Positions 38,558 through 48,441 of a stretch of 64,000 bases of DNA are shown here, one piece after another. Under the pieces are notes generated by a model. It saw nothing but the letters and a program-made list of their open reading frames with translations, was not told the DNA's origin and ran no database searches. Both the position numbers and the translations under genes were made by a program. The stretch lies in NCBI RefSeq assembly GCF_000384195.1, contig NZ_KB913034.1:1-64000 (forward strand), in the 5' to 3' direction. Within the stretch, counting starts at the first letter, position 1. Each line of letters opens with the position of its first letter. This stretch comes from Allobaculum stercoricanis DSM 13633. Its GTDB lineage: Bacteria; Bacillota_I; Bacilli_A; Erysipelotrichales; Erysipelotrichaceae.

Positions 38558-38569
38558 GCAAACGAATGC
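38558..38569. promoter_or_regulatory. MalR/LacI-type operator candidate
   Basis: GCAAACGAATGC, 10 of 12 to the MalR-type site GCAAACGTTTGC, with overlapping TGCTTCG repeats around it. It lies upstream of the binding-protein gene; a LacI regulator is encoded in the same operon at 42019. Confidence 0.45.
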
Positions 38570-38676
38570 TTCGCAAGGATAAAGATTTGCAAATGAGATC
38601 GAAATTATTATGAAAATGTGACGCGAATCTCGGTTCTGATTTGTTCTGTGTTTTTATGATCAAAACGATTAAAAAA

Positions 38677-38723
38677 GTCTGCACAACACCTCTAATAAAG
38701 AAACAATACTTCTTGGTGCAGAC
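38677..38723 (+). promoter_or_regulatory. 5' leader stem-loop before the binding-protein gene
   Basis: GTCTGCAC pairs with GTGCAGAC, closing a 31-base loop, 4 bases before the GGGGAGG ribosome binding site. Likely an mRNA-stabilising structure for this abundant protein. Confidence 0.5.
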
Positions 38724-38735
38724 AGGGGAGGAATT

Positions 38736-40052
38736 ATGAAAAACTGGCAAAAATTTGCTGCGGCCGCATTAGCTGGATCTATGGCATTAGTAGGATGCTC
38801 CAATAATGGTGGTGGAGAAGCATCATCCACAGCAGCAGCTGGAGATGCATCAAAAGGTAAAGTTTATTATTTAAACTTCAAACCAGAAGCTGATGCAGCT
38901 TGGCAAGAAATGGCTAAAAAATATACTGAAGAAACTGGAACAGAAGTACAGATCGTTACAGCTGCAAGTGGGAACTATGAAACAACATTAATGTCCGAAA
39001 TGGGCAAAAGTAGTGCACCAACTTTATTCCAAGTTAACGGTCCTGTAGGTCTGAAAAACTGGGAAGACTATGCATATAATTTAGCAGATACTCCAATTGT
39101 TTCTGAACTGACAAGCAAAGATTACACTTTAACAAGCAGCAATGGCGATACAGCAGCAATTGCTTATGCAGTTGAATCTTATGGAATTATCACAAACGTT
39201 GAATTATTAGAAAAAGCTGGTTATACAACAGACGACATCCAATCTTTTGAAGATCTGAAAAAAGTAGCTGAAGATATCCAATCTCGTAAAGATGAACTCG
39301 GATTTGCAGCATTCACATCTGCTGGTATGGATGGTTCCTCTGACTGGCGTTTCAAAACTCACTTAGCAAATATGCCTTTATATTTCGAATATAAAGAAGA
39401 TGGCGTATCTGATAAAGAAGAATTGAAAGGTACTTACTTAGACAACTACCGTCAGATTTTTGATCTTTATATCAACAACTCCACTACTCCAGGTGCAGAT
39501 TTAGCAAGCAAAACTGCAGATGATAGTGAACGTGAATTCACAAGTGGTGAAGCAGTATTCTTCCAGAACGGTTCTTGGGAATACAACAACTTAATCGATG
39601 CTGGCATGACTGATGACCAAATCACAATGATTCCTATTTATATCGGTGCTGGCGATGAAGCAAACCAAGGTTTAACAACTGGTACTGAAAACTACTGGGT
39701 TGTCAATAAAGACGCAAATCCTGATGATATTGCAGCTACGTTAGAATTCATGAACTGGATGGTTACGAATAAAGAAGGTACAACATTCATGGCTGATAAA
39801 TTAGGATTAACAATCCCATTTAAAAAAGCAAAAGAATCTCCAAACGTATTTGTTAAAAAAGATATTGAATTAACAGCTGAAGGCAAAACTCCAGTATCTT
39901 GGAACTTCCCAACAATGCCATCTGAAGAATGGAAAAACGGTGTTGGTGCAGCATTAACTGCTTACGCAGCTGATCCAACAGATGCAAACTGGGATGCAGT
40001 AGTATCTGCATTCGTTGATGGCTGGAAAGCTGAAAAAGAACTCACTAAATAA
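38736..40052 (+). CDS. ABC sugar-binding lipoprotein (maltodextrin/oligosaccharide)
   Basis: 438 aa, lipobox LVGC with Cys at residue 21, then a low-complexity Ser/Ala linker and a family 1 solute-binding fold (YLNFKPEADAAWQEMAKKYTEETG at the N-lobe, given here as its start KPEADAAWQEM). Strong GGGGAGG ribosome binding site. Downstream are two permeases, a LacI regulator, MalQ and a phosphorylase, so alpha-glucans are the likely ligand. An RNA hairpin follows before the permease genes, which usually makes the binding protein more abundant. Confidence 0.88.
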   Translation: MKNWQKFAAAALAGSMALVGCSNNGGGEASSTAAAGDASKGKVYYLNFKPEADAAWQEMAKKYTEETGTEVQIVTAASGNYETTLMSEMGKSSAPTLFQVNGPVGLKNWEDYAYNLADTPIVSELTSKDYTLTSSNGDTAAIAYAVESYGIITNVELLEKAGYTTDDIQSFEDLKKVAEDIQSRKDELGFAAFTSAGMDGSSDWRFKTHLANMPLYFEYKEDGVSDKEELKGTYLDNYRQIFDLYINNSTTPGADLASKTADDSEREFTSGEAVFFQNGSWEYNNLIDAGMTDDQITMIPIYIGAGDEANQGLTTGTENYWVVNKDANPDDIAATLEFMNWMVTNKEGTTFMADKLGLTIPFKKAKESPNVFVKKDIELTAEGKTPVSWNFPTMPSEEWKNGVGAALTAYAADPTDANWDAVVSAFVDGWKAEKELTK

Positions 40053-40101
40053 GGTTTAAATCAACCGTCATTCACCCAATAGAATTAAATGAAACAATGA
40101 A

Positions 40102-40140
40102 ATGCGCAGGTGGGGGAAATAAGCTTTCTGCCTGCGCTTT
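40102..40140 (+). terminator. Hairpin between binding protein and permeases
   Basis: GCGCAGG (40104-40110) pairs with CCTGCGC (40131-40137), then a pyrimidine run. Partial terminator or 3' stabiliser. The rest of 40053-40319 shows no gene. Confidence 0.6.
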
Positions 40141-40319
40141 CTACTTTTCATAAATAGCTAAAAATGAGTTATAAATTCATATATTTGATTTATTCCATAA
40201 AACGATATCGAAAATGTTTGCGATAAGTGATCGAAATTTCTAAAGATGGTTGGAATGATCATATATTGTGAACAAAAAAGAAAGCTCGAAACAAGGAAAT
40301 TGAAAGATAGGAGAAGACT

Positions 40320-41171
40320 ATGGAAAAGGCTCTAAAAAAATATGCCTGGATCTTCGTTCTTCCGACATTGGCAGCTTTCACGATTGGATTTATCATCCCA
40401 TTCTTTGAAGGTTTGTATTTGTCCTTCTGCCAATTTACAACAGTAGGAAATGCAAAATTTATCGGAATTTCGAACTATATTAATGCGCTCGGAGACCCTC
40501 AATTTATTCAATCCGCATGGTTTACCATTTGTGTAACTGTAGTGAATATCCTGGCAATTAATATTTTGGCATTTGCGCTCGCAATGGCTTTAACAGAAAA
40601 ATTAAAAGGTACAAACTTCTTTAGAACAATCTTCTTTATGCCAAACTTAATTGGTGGGATCGTTCTAGGTTACATTTGGCAGATTTTAATTAACGGGATT
40701 TTGTCCTTATGTGCACAACCATTGTTGAAGTTGAATCCAACCGCTGGGTTCTGGGGCATCATTATTTTGATGTGCTGGCAACAGATTGGTTATATGATGA
40801 TCATTTATATCGCGGGTCTGCAAAACGTCCCAGATGATTTGATTGAAGCAGCCAAAATCGATGGTGCGAATGATTGGCAAATTTTATGGAAAATTAAAAT
40901 TCCAATGATGATGCCATCGATCACGATCTGCGTATTCTTAACGCTGACAAACTCTTTAAAATTATTCGATCAAAACTTAGCTTTAACCGCTGGCGAACCA
41001 AGCCACGCAACCGAAATGCTCGCGATGAACATTTACAACACATTCTACTTCCGTGCAGGTCCAGCATGGAAAGGAATTGGTCAGGCTAAATCGGTTATTT
41101 TCTCCATTGTGGTCATCCTCATTGGATTCTTGCAGTTGAAGAGCACAAGAAGTAAGGAGGTTCAAGCATAA
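40320..41171 (+). CDS. ABC sugar permease, MalF/MsmF type
   Basis: 283-aa inner-membrane permease with six TM helices and the EAA loop EAAKIDGANDWQILWKI. AGGAG before the ATG. It overlaps the next permease gene by 1 base (TAATG). It pairs with the following protein and, for energy, most likely with MsmK at 49391. Confidence 0.92.
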   Translation: MEKALKKYAWIFVLPTLAAFTIGFIIPFFEGLYLSFCQFTTVGNAKFIGISNYINALGDPQFIQSAWFTICVTVVNILAINILAFALAMALTEKLKGTNFFRTIFFMPNLIGGIVLGYIWQILINGILSLCAQPLLKLNPTAGFWGIIILMCWQQIGYMMIIYIAGLQNVPDDLIEAAKIDGANDWQILWKIKIPMMMPSITICVFLTLTNSLKLFDQNLALTAGEPSHATEMLAMNIYNTFYFRAGPAWKGIGQAKSVIFSIVVILIGFLQLKSTRSKEVQA

Positions 41172-42013
41172 TGAAAGAAAGATCAAAAGTATTTCAGATC
41201 CTCCTGTTTGTCTTGATGTGTGTCTTAACGGTTTTGTGGGTTTATCCAATTTTCATGATTTTGGTCAATGCCCTCAAAGTTGAAAGCGCCATTACAACAA
41301 GTACTGTATTCAGCTTACCTAGTGCTGAAAAATTTGCGGGTTTTGAAAACTTTGCGAAAGCATTGCATTCGCAAGGATTCCTCGCTTCTTTAGGGTATTC
41401 AACATTAATTACGGTGACTTCCGTTGCAGCGATCATCCTTTGTTGTTCGATGTGTGCATGGTATATCACTCGTGTGAAATCAAAAATTAATAACTTCTTA
41501 TATTATCTGTTTGTATTCTCCATGGTTGTTCCATTCCAAATGGTCATGTTCACCTTGTCCCAAACAGCAGATATATTAAAACTCAATACGCCATATAACA
41601 TCTGGATCATTTATTTAGGATTTGGATCCGGTTTGGCTGTCTTTATGTTCGCGGGATTTGTTAAATCAATTCCTGTTGAAATTGAAGAAGCAGCATTGAT
41701 CGACGGATGTTCCCCATTGCAGATTTTCTTTAAAATTGTAGTTCCAATTTTAAAACCAACAATGGTATCCGTAACAATCTTGCAAGCAATGTGGGTTTGG
41801 AATGACTATCTATTACCAACGCTGGTATTGGATATCACCAAATACAAAACGATTCCAATGCTGATTCAGCACTTCCGTGGAAGCTATGGACGTGTAGCGA
41901 TGGGACCAATGATGGCATCGATCATCATGACCATCATCCCAATTGTTATTGTTTATATTTTAGGTCAAAAACATATTATTAAAGGCGTTGCCGCAGGTGC
42001 GGTGAAAGGATAA
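41171..42013 (+). CDS. ABC sugar permease, MalG/MsmG type
   Basis: 280 aa, six TM helices, EAA loop EEAALIDGCSPLQIFFKI. AAGGAGG lies within the end of the upstream gene. It completes the permease heterodimer. Confidence 0.92.
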   Translation: MKERSKVFQILLFVLMCVLTVLWVYPIFMILVNALKVESAITTSTVFSLPSAEKFAGFENFAKALHSQGFLASLGYSTLITVTSVAAIILCCSMCAWYITRVKSKINNFLYYLFVFSMVVPFQMVMFTLSQTADILKLNTPYNIWIIYLGFGSGLAVFMFAGFVKSIPVEIEEAALIDGCSPLQIFFKIVVPILKPTMVSVTILQAMWVWNDYLLPTLVLDITKYKTIPMLIQHFRGSYGRVAMGPMMASIIMTIIPIVIVYILGQKHIIKGVAAGAVKG

Positions 42014-42018
42014 GTCTT

Positions 42019-43059
42019 TTGGCAAAAGTCACCATGAAAGAAATCGCAAAAGCATCGGGGTGGTCTTTAGGGACTGTCTCGCGTGTGCTAAGCGATGCAC
42101 CTGGTGTCAATGAAAAAGCAAGAGAAGAAGTTTTACAAACAGCACGTCGTTTAAACTATCAGAAAAACGATATTGCGAGTGCCTTACGGCAAAAAAGACC
42201 AGAGGGAATTTTCATCGTCGTTGTCGCAAACGGAAGCCCAATTTTTGATCAACTCGCATTTCGCTTAAAAGATCACCTAGAAACTCTTGGTAAACGGGTC
42301 CATTTGTTGAGAGTCCAACCCGACCAAGATGAAGGAGAACTGACATTAAGCCAGATGCGACAATCGATGCCAAGCGCCATTGTATTTTTAGGCACACGGC
42401 GTGAAAAGCTTCGTAAGTTATACGGCCGGATCCCCATTCCGGCCGTTTCTGTTGGTGCGAATTTGGGCAACTGGCCCGATACGAACCTCGTTTCCTTCTC
42501 GTTACCCGATACTGAGATTTTTCAACAAGTCACAGAGAGTTTATTTGAAGAAGGTAAAGATGAAATTGGTGTGATCATGAATGATCGCTTTGCCTATAGT
42601 GAACTGGCGGATCGTTATTTAGGAATTCAATACGCCTGCTATTCACGAAATCGAATTTTGCAAGAAAATGAAATGACGACGCTTCAACCTTCTACTTATG
42701 AAGGTGGATATGAAGGTTTAAAACAATTGCTGGCTAAAAACGGAAAATTAAATGCGGTATTAGTGGGCAATGAAGAACAAGCGATTGGTCTTTTACGCGC
42801 CGCAAAAGATTTAAATATTGTCGTTGGACAAGATCTTGTTGTTTTTGCGATGGATTTAAGTGAGGCTTCTCATTATTCCATTCCCCGACTTTCGGGAATC
42901 AAACGCGACTTAGATCAAGATGTCATTCATATCATTGCCACGTTAAACGATTTAGAAACTAAATTTTCTAACGAAGTACCAAGACATCAAGAACTAGCAT
43001 GGTCTGTCGAATGGCAAGATTCTTGTTGGCGAATTGAAACGATTGAATCGCTCAAGTAA
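42019..43059 (+). CDS. LacI-family transcriptional regulator
   Basis: 346 aa beginning with a TTG codon: AAAGGA is 8 bases upstream, whereas the in-frame ATG five codons later has none. N-terminal helix-turn-helix (MKEIAKASGWSLGTVSRVLS) and hinge, then a periplasmic-binding-type effector domain. Only 5 bases after the permease gene, so part of the operon. Likely MalR-like, acting at the GCAAACG and TGAAACGTTTCA sites in this window. Confidence 0.9.
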   Translation: MAKVTMKEIAKASGWSLGTVSRVLSDAPGVNEKAREEVLQTARRLNYQKNDIASALRQKRPEGIFIVVVANGSPIFDQLAFRLKDHLETLGKRVHLLRVQPDQDEGELTLSQMRQSMPSAIVFLGTRREKLRKLYGRIPIPAVSVGANLGNWPDTNLVSFSLPDTEIFQQVTESLFEEGKDEIGVIMNDRFAYSELADRYLGIQYACYSRNRILQENEMTTLQPSTYEGGYEGLKQLLAKNGKLNAVLVGNEEQAIGLLRAAKDLNIVVGQDLVVFAMDLSEASHYSIPRLSGIKRDLDQDVIHIIATLNDLETKFSNEVPRHQELAWSVEWQDSCWRIETIESLK

Positions 43060-43201
43060 AAGGAAAATGAGACGATTTAAAACTTGCAACACCATTGACT
43101 GAGGAAAAGTAAAATTGAATATTCAAACATAAATGAGTCATTGAAATCATAGAGATCATGTGCGTTAAAGTTGAATGCATATGAAGAAAGGAATGATGAT
43201 T

Positions 43202-44734
43202 ATGAGAAAAAATGGAGTGCTCCTTCACATCACAAGTCTTCCAAGTAAATACGGAATTGGAACGCTAGGGAAAGAAGCATATGCCTTCGTTGATTTTCTA
43301 AAACGCGCCGATCAACAAATTTGGCAAGTATTACCCGTATGCCCAACCGGATATGGAGATTCTCCTTATGCTTCTTATTCCACATTTGCGGGAAACCCAT
43401 ATTTAATTGATTTGGAAACATTAGAAGAAGAAGGTCTATTAAAACCAGAAGAATATCAAAATTTAACTTGGTATGAACAAGAAGACCAAGTAGATTTTGG
43501 TAAAATGTACACCCAACGTTATCCAATTTTAGAAAAAGCATCGAGTCGCTTTTTACAAAATCCAACACCAGACTATGTAGAGTTCTGCAAAGGCCATGCA
43601 AGTTGGCTAGATGACTACGCTTTATTCATGGCATTAAAAGATTTACACCAAGGTAAACCTTGGTTGGAATGGGAAACCCCTTATCGCAAATATGATGCCA
43701 AAGCGGTTCAAGCTTGGACACAAGACAACCAAGCACGTGTGGATTACTACAAGTCTTTACAATATTTTTTCTTCACGCAATGGGAAAAACTGCGCCAATA
43801 TGCCAACAAAAACGGCATTTCCATTTTAGGTGACTTACCTATTTATGTCGCATTAGATTCTGTTGATGCTTGGAGTCATCCAGAGTTATTCATGTTTGAT
43901 GAAGATGGAAAACCATCCTTAGTTGCGGGATGCCCACCTGATGGCTTCTCGGAAGATGGTCAGTTATGGGGAAATCCAATTTACAATTGGGAATATCATA
44001 AAGAAACTGGCTATGCATGGTGGATTAATCGAATCGATCATGCGACAAAAGTTATGGATATTTTACGAATTGACCATTTCCGTGGCTTTGATTCCTACTA
44101 TGCAATTCCAGCGGGAGCAACGACTGCTAAAGTTGGAGAATGGTTACAAGGACCAGGAATTGATTTATTTAAAGCAATTGAAGCAAAACTAGGTAAGAAA
44201 GAAATCATTGCCGAAGATTTGGGATACTTAACTGATTCTGTAAAACAATTGTTGGCGGATAGTGGATTTCCAGGAATGAAAGTTTTAGAATTCGCATTTG
44301 ATTCTCGCGATGGATCTGGTGCTGAATATTTACCTTATAACTATCCTAAAAACTGCGTTGCTTATGCCGGAACACATGATAACGACACGATTCAAGGTTG
44401 GTTTCAAATGATCAACGATGGAGATCGTAAATACGCGCAAGACTTCATGGATGCCTACAATCCTGGCGAATACCATTGGGAAATGATGCGCACGGTGATC
44501 GCTTCTCCAGCCGATACAACAATCGTGCAAGCGCAAGATTTATTAGGATTAGATTCTTCTAGCCGCATGAATACACCAGGTAAAATGGGTGGAAACTGGA
44601 CTTGGCGTTTAAAACCAGGGCAGATCAATGCTGATGTAGAAGGAACATTAAAATGGGTGACTGACTTATATGGACGTGCCCCAATGAAGAAAAAAGTAGT
44701 CGAAGACGAAAAAGAAACTGAAGAAAAAGAATAA
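43202..44734 (+). CDS. malQ: 4-alpha-glucanotransferase (amylomaltase)
   Basis: 510 aa from the ATG at 43202, which has AAAGGA 9 bases upstream (frame opens at 43175). Intact GH77 catalytic set: RIDHFRGF (nucleophile Asp), IIAEDLG (acid/base Glu) and GTHDNDT. It disproportionates maltodextrins, making longer chains for the phosphorylase and releasing glucose. It ends in an acidic tail (VVEDEKETEEKE). Compare the defective paralogue at 9522. Confidence 0.95.
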   Translation: MRKNGVLLHITSLPSKYGIGTLGKEAYAFVDFLKRADQQIWQVLPVCPTGYGDSPYASYSTFAGNPYLIDLETLEEEGLLKPEEYQNLTWYEQEDQVDFGKMYTQRYPILEKASSRFLQNPTPDYVEFCKGHASWLDDYALFMALKDLHQGKPWLEWETPYRKYDAKAVQAWTQDNQARVDYYKSLQYFFFTQWEKLRQYANKNGISILGDLPIYVALDSVDAWSHPELFMFDEDGKPSLVAGCPPDGFSEDGQLWGNPIYNWEYHKETGYAWWINRIDHATKVMDILRIDHFRGFDSYYAIPAGATTAKVGEWLQGPGIDLFKAIEAKLGKKEIIAEDLGYLTDSVKQLLADSGFPGMKVLEFAFDSRDGSGAEYLPYNYPKNCVAYAGTHDNDTIQGWFQMINDGDRKYAQDFMDAYNPGEYHWEMMRTVIASPADTTIVQAQDLLGLDSSSRMNTPGKMGGNWTWRLKPGQINADVEGTLKWVTDLYGRAPMKKKVVEDEKETEEKE

Positions 44735-44773
44735 TTGTTGTATTTGAGGTGGATCAAAATACAGACAATTTAA

Positions 44774-44811
44774 AAATCCGCAAACGACCGTCAAGTTTAT
44801 GCGGATTTTTT
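44774..44811 (+). terminator. malQ terminator
   Basis: AAATCCGCA pairs with TGCGGATTT, 17-base loop, then a T-run. Confidence 0.88.
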
Positions 44812-44812
44812 A

Positions 44813-44861
44813 AAGAAAAAGGTGGAACAAAGATGTGTGAAAAATCACATCTTGATTCCAC
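44813..44861 (-). terminator. Terminator of the 44877 membrane protein gene
   Basis: Minus strand: GTGGAATCAAGATGTG pairs with CACATCTTTGTTCCAC, then CTTTTTCTTT. Confidence 0.8.
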
Positions 44862-44876
44862 TGAATTTGATTTTGA

Positions 44877-45398
44877 TTAACGGTTTTTATTGCGACGATT
44901 GCTTTTCCATTTCTCGAGGCGACTTTCAATTTCTTGTGCTTCGCGTTTGGAAATCATATATTTCCCTTTTTTGCAGGATAATTCAACGAGGCGAGAACCA
45001 TAAGGTTCAAGAGAATGAATCGTTGAATAAGGGATTTCTTGATCGTGATAAACCAAAGCCTGAGTTCCAAAAATGATGCGCCCATCGTGCCAATGTTGAA
45101 CCGCTTTGGATGCTAAGAAAATCGCAATCCCGATAAAACATAAATATTCTGGGGGAAAGGAATCGGTATTCGTCAAATTTTGACTTTGAGTCGAGAACGA
45201 TAAAACAAAAAAAGCCATCACGATATCGAGAAAGAGCCAACCTTGATCGAACGTCGCTTTGGTTGAACCGTTGTGCATTTTCATAAAATTACGTTGAACA
45301 TCAAAACTCTTTTTAATTGCCGCGACTTGTTTGAATAGAACAATCGTGCTCAATGCACATAACAAAATTCCGAGCGCCCATAGTGTAAAAAAAGCCAT
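44877..45398 (-). CDS. Membrane protein of unknown function
   Basis: 173 aa, not recognised. It has a TM helix at about 3-24, two more at about 53-100 and a basic cytosolic C-terminus (IIFGTQALVYHDQEIPYSTI, then EAQEIESRLEKWKSNRRNKNR in part) that looks like a small PH-type or DUF5673-like domain. It is placed against the direction of the maltodextrin genes. The ribosome binding site is weak (a GAGGTTTAAG stretch upstream). Confidence 0.55.
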   Translation of the reverse strand: MAFFTLWALGILLCALSTIVLFKQVAAIKKSFDVQRNFMKMHNGSTKATFDQGWLFLDIVMAFFVLSFSTQSQNLTNTDSFPPEYLCFIGIAIFLASKAVQHWHDGRIIFGTQALVYHDQEIPYSTIHSLEPYGSRLVELSCKKGKYMISKREAQEIESRLEKWKSNRRNKNR

Positions 45399-45729
45399 AC
45401 TTAAACCTCAATTTCAAATTTATTCAAAAAATATAGTGTAAAACATTTCATTTTTAGAATGCTAGAAAGAATCTAAAGTGCAAACGCTTTACATTGGAAA
45501 CTAAAATAAAAAAACATTGGAAATTAGCCTTTTTTAAAGGAAAACCTTAGAGTTCTAATAGAAGACTAAGTCAACAAATTTAAATGGCAAAAATCCTTAT
45601 AAATTATAGAGCCTCCTCTTAGATTTAGAAAGAGATTCAAAAGTCAAAATGTATATAGTTTGCTGATGAGGATTCTATGTAGTCAAAGATAACAGGATCA
45701 ATTCCTGTATGCATGAAAGGATTATGAAC
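45399..45729. other. Intergenic region before glgP
   Basis: No gene. It contains the operator candidate at 45479 and a possible -10 (TATAGT at about 45655) without a clear -35. Confidence 0.4.
45479..45493. promoter_or_regulatory. LacI/cre-type operator candidate upstream of glgP
   Basis: TGCAAACGCTTTACA shares the GCAAACG half with the site at 38558 and resembles cre (CcpA) sites. Confidence 0.4.
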
Positions 45730-48192
45730 ATGGACATGAATCAAACTCTGCAGGGTATTGCTTCACACTATTATGGTAAAGAACTAAAAGATTGCAATCC
45801 ACGTGAAGTTTATTATATTCTGCTCGATCTCACGAAAGAATTACTGAAAAGTGTTCCTTCCATTGAAGGAGATCGCAAAATCTACTATATTTCTGCCGAA
45901 TTTTTAATTGGAAAATTATTATCGAACAACTTAATCAACTTAGGATTATACAAAGAAGTTCGTGATATTTTAGAAGCAAACGGAATTTCTTTAGCAGAAG
46001 TTGAAGAATACGAACCAGAACCATCTTTAGGAAATGGTGGTTTAGGTCGTTTGGCAGCTTGCTTTCTCGATTCGATCGCAACATTAGAACTTCCTGGTTA
46101 TGGAGTGGGATTGAACTACCATTGTGGTCTGTTCCACCAAAAGTTTGAAAACAATAAACAAAAAGAAATCCCTGATCCATGGCTTTCTGATAACTGCTGG
46201 GTACAAGATACAGGCAAGTATTACCCAGTTCACTTCAAAAAGGGAACATTGTATGCGCACTTATACGCAATCGATGTTGTCGGCTATACGAAAAAGAAAA
46301 ACCAATTACTGTTATTCGATTTAGATTGTGTAGATGAATCCATTATTCGTGATGGCATTTCTTTTGATAAAGAAGAAATTCCAAAAAACTTAACACTGTT
46401 CCTCTACCCAGATGATAGCGATGAAAATGGCCGCTTATTACGCGTTTACCAACAGTACTTCTTAGTTTCTGCTGGTGCGCAAATGATCTTGGAAGACATT
46501 AAAGCGCACGGTTGGTCTTTAGATACATTAAGCCAACACGCCGTAATTCAAATTAACGATACGCACCCATCTATGGTCATTCCTGAACTGATTCGTTTAT
46601 TAGTTGCAGAAGGAATGGATATGGATGCAGCAATTGAACAAGTAGAAAGAACTTGTGCTTATACAAACCATACAATCCTAGCGGAAGCATTGGAAAAATG
46701 GCCAGTTCACTTCTTAAACGAAGTGGCACCAGATTTAATGCCAATTATCGAATACTTAGATCAAAAAGCACGTCAACGCTCCAATAACCCAGCTACTGCA
46801 ATTATCGATCACGAAAATCGTGTTCATATGGCACACATGGATATCCACTTCTCTCAATCCACAAACGGTGTTGCTAAAATCCATACAGATATTTTGAAAA
46901 ACACAGAGTTACATGATTTCTATGAACTCTATCCATATAAGTTCAACAATAAGACGAATGGGGCAACGTTCCGTCGTTGGTTACAAGCATGCAACCCAGA
47001 ATTAACGGCTTGGATCATCTCTAAAATTGGCGATAGCTTCTTAAGCAAAGCGGAGGATTTAACAAAATTACTCGACTATGTCGATGATGAACAAGCTTTA
47101 GAAGAACTCGTTGCGATCAAAAAACAGAAAAAAGAAGAATTGGCAACATTCTTAAAAGCACGCCAAGGTATTGAATTAGATACAGATTCGATCTTCGATA
47201 TTCAAGTGAAACGTCTGCACGAATACAAACGTCAACAGATGAACTTATTATCTGCAATCGCAATGTATCAAGAAATCAAAGCGGGCTACCGTCCAGATCA
47301 TAAAGTTACAATTATCTTTGGCGCTAAAGCAGCACCTGCTTATGTTCTAGCAAAAGACATTATCCATGCGATTCTTGTATTCTCTAATATCGTAGCTAAC
47401 GATCCAGTAGTGAGCCAATACATGCAAATCGTGATGATTGAAAACTATGATGTAACATGTGCCGAAAAACTGATCCCAGCAGCGAATATTTCTGAACAAA
47501 TTTCTTTGGCATCTAAAGAAGCATCCGGAACATCAAACATGAAATTCATGCTCAATGGGGCAGTGACATTAGGTACTGATGATGGGGCCAATGTTGAAAT
47601 TCACAAATTAGTTGGTGATGAAAATATCTTCATCTTTGGTAAAGACAGTGACACAGTCATTGATCATTATGCAAAAATGGATTACCGTCCAATGGATATT
47701 ATCCAAGCCAACAACAAGATCGGTGAAATTGTCGACTTCCTTGTGAGTGACGAAATGATGAAAAATGGCGATCCAGAATCTTTACATCGTTTATATAACG
47801 ACATTTTAAATAAAGACTGGTTCATGGCTCTTCTTGACTTAGATGCTTACATAGCAGCACGTAAAGCAGCTTATGCGGCTTATGAAGATCAGAAAAAATG
47901 GGCAAGAATGGCTTTGATCAACATCGCCATGGCAGGTTACTTCTCTTCTGACCGCACAATTGCTCAATATAACAATGATATTTGGCACTTGAAAAAATTA
48001 GGTGTGTATACCGATCAAGATGTTGAACTTGTAAGTGCGCAAACTTTAATGGAACAAAAGAAAGCTGCAAAAGAGGCTCAAGCAAAAGAAACAGCTAAAA
48101 TTCCAGCAGCAAAATCAGCGCCAGTAAAGAAAGTAAACCCAAATCGAAAACCTTCTTCTAAAAGATCTAGTGCTAAAAAAATCAAAAAATAG
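45730..48192 (+). CDS. glgP: Glycogen/maltodextrin phosphorylase
   Basis: GT35 enzyme releasing glucose-1-phosphate from alpha-1,4-glucans. The start at 45730 (820 aa) has AAAGG 9 bases upstream; earlier ATGs at 45709 and 45724 are less well placed. PLP-binding Lys lies in EASGTSNMKFMLNG; PSLGNGGLGRLAACFLDS and the active-site ETLDDGA-like GTDDGANVEI are present. The last 45 or so residues form an unusual Lys/Ala/Ser-rich basic tail. It works with MalQ and the transporter. Confidence 0.96.
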   Translation: MDMNQTLQGIASHYYGKELKDCNPREVYYILLDLTKELLKSVPSIEGDRKIYYISAEFLIGKLLSNNLINLGLYKEVRDILEANGISLAEVEEYEPEPSLGNGGLGRLAACFLDSIATLELPGYGVGLNYHCGLFHQKFENNKQKEIPDPWLSDNCWVQDTGKYYPVHFKKGTLYAHLYAIDVVGYTKKKNQLLLFDLDCVDESIIRDGISFDKEEIPKNLTLFLYPDDSDENGRLLRVYQQYFLVSAGAQMILEDIKAHGWSLDTLSQHAVIQINDTHPSMVIPELIRLLVAEGMDMDAAIEQVERTCAYTNHTILAEALEKWPVHFLNEVAPDLMPIIEYLDQKARQRSNNPATAIIDHENRVHMAHMDIHFSQSTNGVAKIHTDILKNTELHDFYELYPYKFNNKTNGATFRRWLQACNPELTAWIISKIGDSFLSKAEDLTKLLDYVDDEQALEELVAIKKQKKEELATFLKARQGIELDTDSIFDIQVKRLHEYKRQQMNLLSAIAMYQEIKAGYRPDHKVTIIFGAKAAPAYVLAKDIIHAILVFSNIVANDPVVSQYMQIVMIENYDVTCAEKLIPAANISEQISLASKEASGTSNMKFMLNGAVTLGTDDGANVEIHKLVGDENIFIFGKDSDTVIDHYAKMDYRPMDIIQANNKIGEIVDFLVSDEMMKNGDPESLHRLYNDILNKDWFMALLDLDAYIAARKAAYAAYEDQKKWARMALINIAMAGYFSSDRTIAQYNNDIWHLKKLGVYTDQDVELVSAQTLMEQKKAAKEAQAKETAKIPAAKSAPVKKVNPNRKPSSKRSSAKKIKK

Positions 48193-48245
48193 AGAACAAA
48201 CCGAATTTGAATAGCCTATTCAAAACTTGGCTAGTATAAAAAGAC

Positions 48246-48302
48246 AAATCCCTTTTAGTCGACCTCGATATGAATAAACAAGAGGTCTCTAAAAGGGATT
48301 TT
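48246..48302 (+). terminator. glgP terminator
   Basis: AAATCCCTTTTAG pairs with CTAAAAGGGATTT, with a GACCTC/GAGGTC inner stem, then T-run. Confidence 0.88.
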
Positions 48303-48349
48303 TGTATTGAAAAATAGGGATCAAGTCAAGGGAAGGGTTAGAGAAGGAA

Positions 48350-48386
48350 TAAAAATCCCTTCCTGTTTTTAATGGGCAGGAAGGGA
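48350..48386 (-). terminator. SDR gene terminator
   Basis: Minus strand TCCCTTCCTG pairs with CAGGAAGGGA, then TTTTTATT. Confidence 0.85.
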
Positions 48387-48441
48387 GAAAAAATCAAAAT
48401 GATTGATGATAATTGATCAAATGATGCGTTATAAACTTTGT

